NCBI GenBank assembly: GCA_032690845.1
Contig: CM064421.1
Location: 41,716,963-41,780,962, forward strand
Length of the DNA stretch: 64,000 nucleotides
Direction of reading: 5' to 3'
Source of the DNA: Eleusine coracana subsp. coracana
Lineage: Eukaryota > Streptophyta > Magnoliopsida > Poales > Poaceae
The position numbers were made by a program, and so were the translations under genes. Below, piece after piece: positions 1-11,251 of the stretch. Positions within the stretch are counted from its first letter, which is position 1. The number at the start of each line of letters is the position of its first letter. Below the pieces are notes generated by a model. That model worked only from the letters and a program-made list of their open reading frames with translations, was not told the origin of the DNA and did not search any database.

Positions 1-824
1 TGCATGAATAAATTCAGCCAGTCAGGACAATTTTTCTTGTAGTGTCCTTTGTGGTTGCAGTGGAGGCATGTGTCCTTGTCCACTACAACTTGTCCCTGTA
101 AAGGCCTATGCTGTTGCTTGCCCATAGACTTAAAGTAAAACACCGGTTTCTTTTGCTGCTTGCCCTTGTTCTTGTTGTCTTTTACATAGTGGACAGAACC
201 ACCATGCTTGTTCTTGAATCTGTCCTCCTCTTAGACATTATTGGCAATGAGCTGCTCAAAAGTCTATTTTTCTGGGTTCATGTTGTAGTTGGAAACAAAG
301 TTGTCAAACTGAGGTGGTAAGGACAACAACACAAAATGAACCAGGAGGTCTTCTTGAATCGTTAGATTCACAGTCTTCAGAATGTGCTCCCTAGTGCCAC
401 CACCGGTGTATTTTTCATTCACCAGTTGTCTTATCATTTGTGTGGCATAATTCTTGGAAGACCCGGTAAACTGGTTCTCCACCCTCTGGAGATAGCCCTT
501 TACTGTGTCTTCATTCTGGATTGAGCCCATGATGATGGGCTCAATCGTGTTCTTGGCAAGTGCCAAGCACTTCTTGTTGTCAAGAACCCATCTTCTGTGC
601 TCAAGTTGAACTCGAGCTCTTTCAGAAGCACCATCCCTCTATCTCTTTTACCAAGCAGCATCTATTTCTTATGTGCCTCTGACAAGGTCAGGAGGCTCTA
701 TTGGACATGGGGTAGTCACTACACAGTTCATCTCACCTATAACGAAGACAAGATCAATCTTTCTCTTCCAATCCCCATAGTTGTCCTCTTTCAACACTGG
801 GATCTAGGGAAGAAAAGCCATCAT
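1..824 (-). pseudogene. Ty1/copia gag remnant (5' part of gag, cut by window edge)
   Basis: Read on the minus strand from 824 towards 1, one frame gives a copia-type Gag: an N-terminal region with a DNYGDWKRK-like start, a helical core (566-264) containing NQFTGSSKNYATQMI and LPPQFDNFV, and a CCHC zinc knuckle (C-X2-C-X4-H-X4-C) at 27-68. The frame carries stops near 800, 650, 630 and 240, so the copy is dead. Downstream pol would lie left of the window. The minus-strand leader, primer-binding site and LTR follow in order at 825-2519, which fixes the orientation. The lineage within copia is not assigned. Confidence 0.85.
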
Positions 825-1949
825 GGTTGCCACTGAAATTAATCCTGAGAAGTGAGAACAAAAATAACATATAAATTCTAACATGTATATATTAAACCTA
901 CATCACCGTTGGGCAGAAAATAGGTATAATATATAAATCATCAAAATATGACATTGCAATTAACAACGTTGGTCAGAAAATTACAATAACACATAATCTG
1001 AAAATTAATACTCCTAAAATTAAATTCTTCCGTTGGTTCGAAATTTAATTTTAGAAGATATGAATTTTATCAATAAACCTTAATTTCATAATCTTGCAGC
1101 GGAAACATAGCATAAAACATGTATGAACAGTAGCTTAAACTCTTATTTACTCTCTGAAATTATTATCTCGTTGGTTCAAAAAATTACAGAAGTAAATTCT
1201 ACAAAAAATCATCCAAATTCGATGAAAAGCTGTCAAAAACAGTTCTTAAAATGCTACTGTGCATTTCTGTCTATGTGACTGAGCCAAACCAAATTCAGCC
1301 CAAACTGCCTTCGCGCGTTGAGAATTGCATCGGCCCAGCCCAGTCGGGGCGTGCGCGCGAGCCTTGGTGCGGCCTTTCGGCCCAAACTCTTGGCCTTTCG
1401 GCCTCTTTGGCTGAGGCGCGCGCTCTAGCGGCCCACGGTCCAGCAACAGATTGTTGGGCCACCAATTCGGCCCAGCCGCGGCAGCGTGCCCTCCCCTTCC
1501 CCCGACTCGATCTCGATAGCTCGTTGAGATCGACGGACGAGCGCGCAAGTCACGTGAACAAAACTGGCGTGCGACTCGCCCCCGGACCAGAACCCTAGCG
1601 CCTCATTCTCTCTTCGATCCCTCTGTGTCCACTAGCTCCTCGCCGACGCGGGCGTTCACCCGTCGGTGAGCACGCCGCCGTCGAGTAGCTTGGCGATGGC
1701 GTCTCCACTTCCCGAGCCTCGCACACACGACGGCGTCACGACGGCAGGCGATGCCCGGTGTCTGTCCTACGCTGACGAGCGGCAACGATCTCTGGAGGCG
1801 AGGAGGAAACTAGGTGCGGCCCGACCCCTCACGTGCGCCCTCTGTTCTTCTAAAAACCGATCTAGGGTTAGGGATCTGAGGGGGGTTTCTTTCTTTCTTT
1901 GGCCAATCTGAAGACTGGCCTCTGTCCTCAACTAGAGCTCACGCAAGGT
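825..1949 (-). other. Leader of the minus-strand copia element, with repeats and an antisense promoter-like block
   Basis: Between gag and the primer-binding site lies about 1.1 kb. Its gag-proximal part (about 905-1190) is AT-rich and carries four degenerate copies of a motif that reads TTTCTGnCCAACG on the element strand. The distal part (about 1280-1900) is GC-rich. Read on the plus strand, that part looks like a plant gene promoter: repeated GGCCCA between 1330 and 1480, then AACCCTAG at about 1591, then a pyrimidine-rich leader and an ATG at 1696. I assign no protein to it. The plus element at 4632-11251 has the same organisation. Confidence 0.6.
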
Positions 1950-1963
1950 GGCTCCGATACCAT
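1950..1963 (-). other. Primer-binding site of the minus-strand copia element
   Basis: On the minus strand the sequence just inside the LTR reads TGGTATCGGAGCC, close to the complement of the initiator Met-tRNA 3' end (TGGTATCAGAGC) used by most plant copia elements. Confidence 0.8.
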
Positions 1964-2519
1964 TATTAGATGTCTATTCTTGCCTAGGCTAGCTTCTAGT
2001 GAGAGATTCATGGAGAAAAGGGTATTCTCGTACTGGATCTAGAGAGAGAGAGAGAGAGAGAGAAGGAATTACCAGGGTTGTGAGGAAGTGTAGCGGGGTT
2101 CGTCGCGGGATCGATGGCCGGAGCCGATGCAAAGGCGACGGTTCCCGCCATCTCTACGATGAGGATCTCGTCGAGGGCGTTGGCGATGTCTCGGGGCAAA
2201 GGAGACGAAGATCGCCGGTGTCGATGGCCTTTGGTTCTCCACTGAAACTGTCCTGGTACGGCGGCGGCGAAGAGGAACGGCGTGGTGGCGGCGATGGGGA
2301 ATCCCATCACTGGCTGCACCCTCCTTTAACTCGGGTAGGGTTTCTGTGGGGTGAAGTTGTGACTCAGGTGAACCTCGTGACTTGAGCCGCTGGCTCCACC
2401 ATTCTTTATATGGCGCAAGGTGATGGGGGCCCACCAACCAAAGTAGGGTTAGGACGCCCCCGATCAGGGCGCGATCTGGGCTTTGGGCCGTTGGGCCGAA
2501 AACTGGAGATCTACTAACA
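1964..2519 (-). repeat. 5' LTR of the minus-strand copia element
   Basis: The 556-bp segment is bounded by TGTTAGTAGA at its start (2519 on minus) and TCTAATA at its end (1964), an imperfect terminal inverted repeat next to the primer-binding site. A TATA-like CATATAAAG lies near 2403-2412. A (GA)n microsatellite occupies 2041-2063. The matching 3' LTR is outside the window, so the limits rest on the terminal motifs alone. Confidence 0.72.
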
Positions 2520-3060
2520 GCTCCTCCTGGAACCTTCTATACTGATCGTAGTAAACCATCTAGCGAGGTGGGTCCACAGCTCGTCGGCTTCGCTCTCTTT
2601 CTCCGTCGTCGTGGCCACCCGCCTCTCCTCCTCCGCCGCCACTCTCCACCTCTGTCGGTTGCGACCGCCCGCCTCTCCTCCTCAGTCGTCGTGGCCGCTC
2701 GCCTCTCCTCTTCTATCGGCTGTGGTCGCCCGCCTCTCCTCTGCTCGCCGCGACGCTCGGCCCTTGCGAGGCGAGCGAGACTGGCGCTGCCGCTCCTAAC
2801 GGTCTTCTTCAAGCTAGGGAGAGAGAGGAGAGAGAGAGAGGTTAGAGGGGAGAGAGGAAAGCATGGCCCCACGGAGAGTATTATTTCAGAAGAGAAAATA
2901 AAAATAAAAATGATGGAATCTACCATTGAGAGTACTCCAAAACCTAATAGTTTGGTAGTGAGATTTGAGATTTCTTCTAAAATAACAACTCAAATAGTAC
3001 GTCTGTTAGAGTTATTTTTTTGAACTAAACTAAAAAAATAGAGTAAGAGCCTCCTTTTAA
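2520..3060. repeat. GC/CT-rich imperfect repeat region, unassigned
   Basis: GCCTCTCCTC recurs at 2621, 2671, 2701 and 2732 with 30-50 bp spacing, followed by a GA-rich stretch (2815-2865) and AT-rich DNA. All six frames contain short open stretches rich in Arg, Ser and Pro, as expected of such repeats. I see no gene. It may be part of an old DNA transposon, but no terminal repeats were found. Confidence 0.4.
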
Positions 3061-3189
3061 GAGTCCTACTCGAGATGCTGTCACAACCGTCACCGTGACC
3101 GTGAGGCGGCAGGAGCTCAGAGCTCTTAATTCTCTGATGCGGTAATAAAAAAAACAGTATCGACGCCGGCAATTAACAAAGCCAGACCA

Positions 3190-3860
3190 TCTATTATAGC
3201 AGGCGACAAACACCTGACGACTACCATGACAGTGCAAGCGTAAAATGCATCGCCGATCCTAGGTTTACGACCAGGTCTTGTTGATTCGACTGTTGGAGAC
3301 TTTGACAACTAGCGCGATGCAGCAGGGGGCGTCACTCGTCAGACCCAAGTACAAGTATTACGAAGCGAACATAGACTATTCAACATGCAAGACCCATGAA
3401 AGACGAGTCACCAGTAAACTGATGCTAAGACATCCCCGCAAATTAATGCCAGTGCTTCAAACTGTTGAAAAGCAAAACTAATGACAACTGCTAAAAATGT
3501 TCAGCAAGCACCATCAAGAGTAAATAAGGCGTATTAAGATCACACTGATAGGAAAGATGTATGGTCAAATAGCATGATATTCTCTATGGCAAGGACGATG
3601 CTACACACGAGGAATGCAACAAAGCCAGCATCTGACGACCTTATCTTCTTCAGGGCCAGGTACAACACGGAATCCACCTGATGCACCACCGCATGATCTT
3701 TTTAATTTTTTGAAAGGACCACCGCATGGTTTAAAGAGAAAGAAGAATGTAAATCAAAGGAATAATTCCATAGAAGAAGAATATCCCTTTTGTTAGGTCC
3801 ATTGCCTACTTAGTAGTCAAACAATATACGTGGTAGTAGAATAAATGGCAATAAAACAAT
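3190..3860. repeat. Direct duplication, copy A (partner at 14340-14850)
   Basis: This non-coding segment matches 14340-14850 in the same orientation and order. Shared stretches include ttcaacatgcaagacc, aataaggcgt.ttaagatcaca, gcatgata.tctct and caaacaat...agtagaataaatgg. Copy A carries a 22-bp poly(A)-type micro-insertion (3696-3717) absent from copy B. Neither copy has a conserved reading frame. Confidence 0.8.
3696..3717 (-). mobile_element. 22-bp poly(A)-type micro-insertion with 11-bp TSD
   Basis: ACCACCGCATG is perfectly repeated at 3685-3695 and 3718-3728. The intervening 22 bp is T-rich on the plus strand and ends TTTTTTGAAAGG, so on the minus strand it reads CCTTTC followed by an A-rich tail. 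The duplicated partner segment at about 14770 has only a single related site, consistent with an unfilled target. Confidence 0.6.
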
Positions 3861-4578
3861 ATATTAAATTATTAACAAACGCAGGATGCCCAACACCGGA
3901 AGAAGCCACAAGATAAGTACCACCTTGGCTTCAAAGGCAACAGAATAAATAACAAACCATGATACAAGAAAACTGTGCGGTGTGATCCTCTACATCATGT
4001 GGTGGAATATCTGGAAGAAAAAAAAATAGAAGAATCTTCAAGGAGTTGAGCGAGATAAACTTCACGTAGCAATGTTGGCGAAGAAGGAGATTGATGACTA
4101 CACATGACACCCCGGACTCAAAAATTAAATTACTCTACCTTCATAGCTCGTAACCTCCCCGAATGATCTTATTTTATCTTTCCAGTTTTTTTTCAAACTA
4201 CTTTCTTTTTCGTTCAGACCTTACAATGCAGCATAAGCTGCATGCTCTCGAAGACTATTTGTTTGTATTCTTTTGCTTCTTCTATAATGAAACGACAGAA
4301 CACATGCCTTTTTTTTGTCAAAAAAAAAAGAACTTCTAACTTTCTTTCTTTCTTTTTCTCGTGCACACGGGTTGCTGGTTAGATGATGCAGGCCGAGGAA
4401 TTTTTGGGTGTTTGATTAGAGTCACTTGTAGTTGCTCTAGGAAGATATTGCATAAAGAACGCTTACCATCATGTTTGAGATCTTCTCCGGTGCATCTTTA
4501 TTTTCTTTAGAAAACAAAATAACCTTTATTAAGCCTCTATTAATATATGTTATCTTCTATAAGAAATTAGAATTACAA
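3861..4578. other. Intergenic, no gene seen
   Basis: AT-rich DNA with several short A- or T-runs and a CTTT microsatellite near 4340-4357. No coding pattern, RNA gene or terminal repeat was recognised. Confidence 0.5.
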
Positions 4579-4631
4579 CCAAATTCAGAAAGAAAAAAAA
4601 ACCTCGATCTCTCAAGGGAAGAAGCCCCCCC

Positions 4632-5185
4632 TGTTGGAGTTGATCTCAGACTCAAACTTTAATTTCTTTATGCCCAAGTCTAATCCACCTAGGCTCACAC
4701 GTTTTTGTTTATGTTTTCATATCAAACACTATGATAGGTGGTGTCCTAATCTACTAGGACTCGGCCCCTGTCCCCACAGCACTCATATATAAGCAGAGTT
4801 ACCCCTAGGGTTTCTCTAACACATCAATCACATCTAATCCCGAAATTCCGATCACTAAGGATGCTGAAGGGGAGAGAAGGACGAGATCCACCTTCTAGGC
4901 GAATTCAACTCTGTCCTAGAGGTTGCAGGTAAGGTTTTGGCGTCCAAGAAAGCTTCTCCACGTAGAAGACCAAGGTGGTGAAGTCTCTGGAGACGTTGCT
5001 GCTGTTCTACTACTTCTACATCGACAACAACTTCAGATTCAGAGGTGTTTATGGCGTCATCAAGTTCTGGTTAGTAAAGTTATACCCTAATTATGAATTA
5101 GTGTGATGTAATCATGATTAGGCTAAGTTAATTAGATCATGTGGTTTAGTATTAATTAGTTGTCCACTAATGATTTAATCTAACA
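4632..5185 (+). repeat. 5' LTR of the copia element
   Basis: 554 bp beginning TGTTGGAGTT and ending ATCTAACA. It contains a TATATAA box at about 4785-4792, placed as expected for the LTR promoter. Relative to the 3' LTR it retains 14 bp near 4750-4764 that the 3' copy lacks. Confidence 0.93.
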
Positions 5186-5186
5186 A

Positions 5187-5202
5187 TTGGTATCATAGCC
5201 AC
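5187..5202 (+). other. Primer-binding site of the copia element
   Basis: TTGGTATCATAGCC follows the LTR by one base and is nearly complementary to the initiator Met-tRNA 3' end. Confidence 0.85.
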
Positions 5203-7540
5203 ATTAATTCTAGCATGATTCTTACATCAGAGCATAACAGACCCTACCTCTGGTTTAGGTCGATGTAAATCTTTGCATGGTTTTAGTCTACATCAAATTA
5301 ATTCTAATTCTGTAGCTAAGTGTTTAAACATGCAATTGCTCTGTAAAGCACCATAAGAACTGGTTTAAGCACCCCGTAAAGATTAGTTCACATCTGATTT
5401 TTTAGAACTAATGATCAATTAGCTAAGATCAGTAGTCATTAGTATTAATCAAGCATTGGTTAGGGATTAAACATGGTAATTAAGCTTACTGTTATGTTGA
5501 TCTATGCGATTTCGATCTAAGTTTGATGAACTCGAAACAAACTAAGTTAAGTTAAGTCCCTATAAGCATTGAGAAGGAAATGATTGGGCAAAAAAATAAG
5601 TCAAATATCAGTAAAAGCCCTGATTTTCCCCATCATTAGCTAACCCTAACCCTAATTGACGCGAACCCTAACCCTAAGCACTCACCTCGGGTCGTCGATT
5701 CGTCGTGGCCTGAGTTCGCCGCGCGTGGACGCCGACGTCGTCGCCTTCTTCCCACCGGCCGCCGCCGAGGTGTTGCGCGCATAAGCCCGCGCACGCACCC
5801 GCTTGGACAGGATCCGGCCGTGCGGCATCAGCTTCGCCGCACGGGGCACCCGCTGGCACTCCAACGCCGTAAGCCTGGTCGTCGCCGTCGCACTGCTGGG
5901 TTGTTGCCGACCATCGCCGCCGCTGCCGCATAAAGCTCCGGCCCGCCATTAGGGCACCGCGACAGAACCCCCCGATGGAGGAGCACGCGACCGAGTCGCA
6001 CGCCTCCGCCGGCGAGGGGATCCGTCACGGCTGCTGCCGGCGAGGACTCGAGCTCATCGATGTCGCTGTCGGATGATTCGGAGTGAGAAGGGAGAGGGAG
6101 CAGAGCAGAGAGCGGCGAGTGAGGGAGAGCGAATGGCCTAGGGTTTTGGTTGGCCGGGTTTTTAACCTCAGCTCGGCTCATCCTGGCAGTTCGTTTCACC
6201 GCCCGCAGCTGACGGCTCAGATGGCCTCGCGCGTGATGCCGTGGGCCTGGGCCGGTTAAGTTGCGGGAGCTGGCCGCTTTGGGCCACGGCTGCTGCCGTT
6301 TTAGCTGGGCCACGCGCGCTGATAGAAAAGAATTACGCTTCCGGTTTATTGGTCCATTTTTTCTGAAGTTTTGGGCTCAGCGCAGGGGAGTTATGGGCCA
6401 AATTTTAACTGGTCACAGTTTCGGGTATATTTCCAAATATTCTAGGCCTGTCACACAGTAAGTTTATTATTTTTTGTTTTCACAGAATTAAAAACATAAG
6501 TATATAAGATAATTTAGCTATTATTTTTAAGCTATGTTTTTGGACATGTTAAAATTTTTCAGCACATGAAACATTTCTGTTAATACAGAATATTAATTTT
6601 ATTTATCCATAAGTGTTAAAGTGAGCAATTTTATGAAAAATTCTTTTAGACTATCATGAGCTGAATCAATTTGATTAATGGTCATATCAAGTTGTTTTTC
6701 CCCAATTTAGAATTAAAGTGTCTTCCAAAATAAGCCTTTTTCAAGAGGTTACCATGTTTTAGATTATTCAAAATAATTTAATTGCCTAATGATGTTGATT
6801 GTTTTCCATTTCAATTAGTGTTTATTTAAGATAATATGACAATTTTGAATTGTTATTTTGGAATATATTATTTATTCATTTATGTTTCTGAGAATATTTA
6901 TGTTTAAGCCATATGCTTTAATTGTTTTAGTGCATTTTGTTTTAATTATGCCTATGATGTTTATGCACTAAATAAATAAGTTGTAGTTTTGAATCCATTA
7001 CTTAAGTTCTAGTTTTAGTTTATTTATGTATTTACCATTAAAAACCATTATGCCTTAAGATTATTAAGTAATGCGTAAGTTGCATTACATGTGCAAATTG
7101 AATAATGCATAAGTTGCATTATTGCACCATTATGTACATTGAGATGGTCTCTGATTGAATGGAACCAAAGGGAAGTTTGATTGGAGATTACACTCTGTAA
7201 TTATATTCTGGTCAAAGATGATTATAATTATTGAGTTTTAGTGTTTTCAATTTTGTTTCTGGTCAAAGCTGATGCAAAATTGACAACTATTATAAACGTG
7301 TAATATTTCTGGTCAAAGCTGATTATTTCATGTTCTTTAGACTACATCTATGTACATATATACATATATAAGTTATATCATGATGAATTTTCGTTTGTTT
7401 TCTACCCAAAGATGATGCAAAATTGAGAATTCAATTGTGTTTCGTTTGTTATCCCTATTGGTGATGCAAATAGAAACTTAAGTGCATGTTATTAATCATT
7501 TCATGCTATATAGATCATATCATTTATTTGCACAATATAT
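5203..7540 (+). other. Long leader of the copia element with antisense promoter-like block and repeats
   Basis: From 5640 to 6320 the leader is GC-rich and gene-like on the minus strand. Reading leftwards from 6320 there are several GGCCCA motifs (6310, 6285, 6250 region), then AAACCCTAG at about 6135-6143, a CT-rich leader, a long open stretch without an assignable family, and AACCCTAACCCTAA blocks at 5642-5675. The rest is AT-rich. Between 7205 and 7470 the motif TTTCTGGTCAAAGCTGATGC recurs about five times with variation. A similar motif family precedes gag in the element at 1-2519. Confidence 0.6.
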
Positions 7541-7563
7541 TAAGATGTTGACTAAGCATTATT

Positions 7564-8092
7564 TTGGCTTTGTCATTTTCAACTAGTAGCTTTACAAGCT
7601 ATATGAAGACCATTAAGCCCTTTAATGGCATCGATTATCCTATATGGAAAGAGAAGGTGCAAGACATTCTCAAGTTTCTGGAACTTGACTATGTGTTAGA
7701 TGAGGTCAAGCCTTTTCCTCCTACTTCAGGGTTGAAGATTATGATGAGAAGATATATGCATATTACTTCAAATTAGATAAATAGGAGAAGGATGATAAGT
7801 TTGTCAAAAGGATCATAAAGCTTTCGCTTTCTGATGGCATAAGGGGAGAATTTCTTGATGATGAGGACAAGAGCGCTATGAAGCTCATGTACTTGATTGA
7901 ACTTGGTCATATAAGTGTATGTGCAAGATTCCTCATCAAAAGATTAACTACCTCACGTTATGATGGGCGAAGTGGAATAGGAAAGCATGTTAGCAACATG
8001 TGGAACATTGTTGATGAACTTAAGGCACTTGGAATGTCACTTCCCAAATCAACTGCGGAGCATTACATTATGGAATCTATGAAAGATACATG
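7564..8092 (+). pseudogene. Copia gag remnant
   Basis: The frame at 7564 encodes a copia-type Gag start: MKTIKPFNGIDYPIWKEK, then VQDILKFLELDYVLDE. The expected ATG has become TTG at 7564. The frame breaks near 7775 and resumes by about 7878 in another frame with KHVSNMWNIVDELKALG and LPKSTAEHYIM, typical of the UBN2-like Gag core. No zinc knuckle was found downstream, where the sequence runs into microsatellites at 8226. Confidence 0.8.
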
Positions 8093-8222
8093 AAGCTAGG
8101 GGAGTAGATTATTAGATTAATTGATGGAAATTAGTTGAAGTTCATATTGTTGAGAGCTTCTTTTAGAATTAGTTAGTGGATTGAATATTCAACTTGATGA
8201 TATTCAATGTAACTTAGTGAAA

Positions 8223-8225
<3 letters not shown>

Positions 8226-8321
<96 letters not shown>

Positions 8322-8388
8322 GTATGCATGTATGTATGTATGTATGCATGTATGTATGTATGTATGTATGTATGTATGTATGTATGTA
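8226..8388. repeat. (TA)n / (TATG)n compound microsatellite
   Basis: About 83 bp of pure TA dinucleotides (8226-8308) runs straight into TATG tetranucleotides with a few TGCA variants to 8388. It lies inside the dead copia element just after gag. Apparent peptides such as repeated YI or MYVC are artefacts. Confidence 0.97.
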
Positions 8389-8899
8389 TTATCAGTATTT
8401 TTCTATAAGTTATGAAGTTATTATTTACATCATCAAGTTTTAAGTTATCGTTATATTCTTACTTCTTCATAAGAAGATTTGAGTTTATTTTTAATTATTA
8501 AAAAAATTATATGATGAATATGTGAGATATTAGATAAGTTAAATGATGAGACCTTGTCGAAATTGTGACATTAGCATTAAATCATATTTCAAAGGGGAGA
8601 ATGGAATGTCTCATCAATATAAGAGATACTTCTATATCATTATATTTCTCACTAAATAAGTAAGTTACTAGAGATATATGTGACACTTGATTTATATTAT
8701 TCATATTATCATTTTGTCTCTTCTCGGTAGCATAAGTTGGTGTTTTGATTTATTCACTACACACAAGTATAGAAGCTCCATAATAGTTCATAATTATCGA
8801 ACAAGATTTATATAAGAAGGAGTAAAATCCTACCAAGTCCAAAGTGAGCTATATGGATATATCTTAATTAGTTTAAGGGATACCATCTCTACTGTGTTC

Positions 8900-10700
8900 T
8901 TTAAGGATGTAGAAAACAGTGGGAGCTCAATAAAAGAGAGTAAAATTCTTGAAGAGATATAGATTAAGTTTTCTGTACCAATGATTCAAGAAATATTTCT
9001 CATATTATTATTTTAGTGCCCTAAGTTTTGCACGTATAATTAATTTATTAATGTTTTCTCATAAGTTTGAGAGAAAAGAATTTACCATTCAAAGTTATTA
9101 TGTATATTTAAGATAATATCTTTATGATATTAGAAAGTCAAATAATTTCATCTCATAATACAATGTAAATTACTAAATGGAAGATAATGATTATATGAGC
9201 ATTAGTGTTTCTTAAGATTTAATAGAAATTTCTGATGGAGTCATTACAGTAGACTATTATGAGTCCACAATATTATTTGTGATTCTAAAGGAAAGATCAA
9301 AAAGTTTTAAACAAAGCTCATAGCAAAAGGATTTATACATAGAAAAGGATAGTCATACTATGATTTTCTCTACCACTAAGATTCTTCTAAAGTTTAATTA
9401 TAACGCTTGTAGCTTATTATTTTAAGAGTTTCATCATTTGACTGATGATAAATCTGTTTTCCTCAAATAAGTGACTTGTATTATTTTTCATGGCTTAACC
9501 TTATGGTTTATCTATGAAGTAGCAAGAAACATTGATTATACTGTGATTACAAATAATCATTTAATTATGTTATTTACAAGCGTGTAAATTTATTAGTTTT
9601 CAAATGAGGGGGATAATTATATAAGATAAAGGTGGAATTTTATTACTAATTAATGTGAGTGAAATCCTGTTAACAAGTAGCACTAAGATTATGTTACATG
9701 AGACAAGAACTTTTATGTCATCTCATTTTGATATGAAAGAACTTGATTTTGCTATGTTTATTAGTTTTGGCATTAGCACAATAAAAGAGGACCAAAAGAA
9801 TGATATACAGGATTGACAATAAGGCATATATTAAGAAATTATGTTTATTAATTATAATAAATTTTATGTCATGCCTGTTTATTTTAATATGCTCAAGAGC
9901 AAACAAAGTCTAAGATTTTTAAGTATGATGAGTAAATTAAGGTTAAAGGAAGACGTTACTTATACTTTAGCTGTCAAAGCTTTATAATAATGTTCAAGTC
10001 TGAACATCTACTGGGATACTTGACAATGTTAGTTACATCAGAGAAAAAGGTCCATTAGAAAAAGTTTAAGAAAGTTTATGTTATTGACATAACATCAAAC
10101 TATCATGCTTACTCATATGTGAATATTAGTAAGTTCACCTTAAATTGTTCTACGTTCTAGTAGAATTTGAGTTTGACATGAACATCACAGGCTATATGGC
10201 TTATAAAAAATTATCCTGGTATATATATGTATAAATTTAAGTGTTTAACACAACATTGATAATATTAATTATCATATACTACAATTGTGTTGTAGTATTT
10301 TTTTCTCAAGTAACAACATTGCAAATAGTGGGAGTCAAGCTCACTATTGATTAAGTATGTTATGTTGTGAAAGAGAATCTAGAATTATATTATTAAATCT
10401 AAGTGCTAAGATTAATGCTAGCTGATCAGCATATACTAAAGGCTTACTATTTATCTCATTAACTGCACAAATAAGAATGAGCTAAATGGAGAGTCTTTAA
10501 CCTTAACCTAATTTTGGATATAGGGCCATTATTTTATCTCCCGATAAGTAATAAGTGTTGTATCGAGGTACTATAGTAAACTATGAGTAATGGGGTCCAA
10601 GTGACGATATAGTGTTGCTGATGACGCATTGGTCTGATCTTACTATTTTTCGGAGTGTGAATATAAGTTAAGTACGAACAATAGTTTAAGTCGTTCGATC
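8900..10700 (+). pseudogene. Copia pol remnant (reverse transcriptase and RNase H traces)
   Basis: No long frame survives, but landmarks occur in the expected order. Around 9300-9360 there is a KTFKARLVAKGFTQ-like stretch. Around 9495-9530 there is an IYGLKQASRKW-like stretch. Around 9700-9755 there is a stretch resembling FxMKDLGExxYVLGI. Around 10425-10450 there is a LADPLTKGL-like stretch of the RNase H end. Each is broken by frameshifts and stops. Integrase was not recognised. Confidence 0.65.
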
Positions 10701-10711
10701 AAGTGGGAGAA
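10700..10711 (+). other. Polypurine tract of the copia element
   Basis: The bases immediately before the 3' LTR read AAGTGGGAGAA, the usual plus-strand primer tract of plant copia elements. Confidence 0.85.
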
Positions 10712-11251
10712 TGTTGGAGTTGATCTCAGACTCAAACTCCAATTACTTTACGCCCAAGTCTAATCCACCTAGGCTCACATGTTTTTGTTTATGTTTCCAT
10801 ATCAAACACTATGATCGGTGGTGTCCTCGGTCCCTGTCCCCACAACACCCATATATAAGCAGAGGTACCCCTAGAATTTCTCTAACACATCAATCACATC
10901 TAATCCTGAAATCCCGATCACTAAGGGTGCTGAAGGGGAGAGAAGAATGAGATCCACCTTCTAGCCGAATTCAACTTTGTACTAGAGGTTGCAGGTAAGG
11001 TTTTGACGTCCAAGAAAACTTCTCCACGTTGAAGACCAAGGTGGTGAAGTCTCTGGAGGCGTTGCTGCTGTTCTACTACTTTTATATCGATAACAACTTC
11101 AGATTGAGAGGTGTTTATGACGTCATCAAGTTCTGGTTAGTAAAGTTATGCCCTAATTATGAATTAGTGTTATGTAATCATGATTAGGCTATGTTAATTA
11201 GATCTTGTGGTTTAGTATTGATTAGTTGCCCACTAATGATTTAATCTAACA
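10712..11251 (+). repeat. 3' LTR of the copia element
   Basis: 540 bp, collinear with 4632-5185 from TGTTGGAGTT to ATCTAACA, with a 14-bp deletion and scattered substitutions relative to the 5' LTR. Confidence 0.93.

Larger units (their letters stand above)
4632..11251 (+). mobile_element. Complete but decayed Ty1/copia LTR retrotransposon
   Basis: The 6.6-kb element has two LTRs in direct orientation, a Met-tRNA primer-binding site, a GC-rich leader, gag and pol remnants, and a polypurine tract just before the 3' LTR. Both flanks are C-rich (CCCCC before, GCCCC after), consistent with a 5-bp target duplication that has slipped in a C-run. It is inserted within a minus-strand SINE. The LTRs differ by a 14-bp indel and many substitutions, and pol is full of stops, so the copy is old and non-autonomous. 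Confidence 0.92.

Noticed and set aside
1..2519. Element at the left edge and the one at 4632-11251 being one duplicated element
   Set aside because: Opposite orientation and LTR sequences that differ over most of their length; they share architecture only.
5682..6313. 161-codon minus-strand frame in the copia leader as a host gene
   Set aside because: No family similarity, no exon continuation, and it lies inside the retrotransposon. Kept only as an antisense promoter-like block.
8226..8388. CRISPR-like or satellite array
   Set aside because: Simple di- and tetranucleotide repeats without spacers, in a plant nuclear sequence.
8181..8408. 75-codon plus frame with YI and MYVC repeats
   Set aside because: Pure (TA)n/(TATG)n microsatellite translation.
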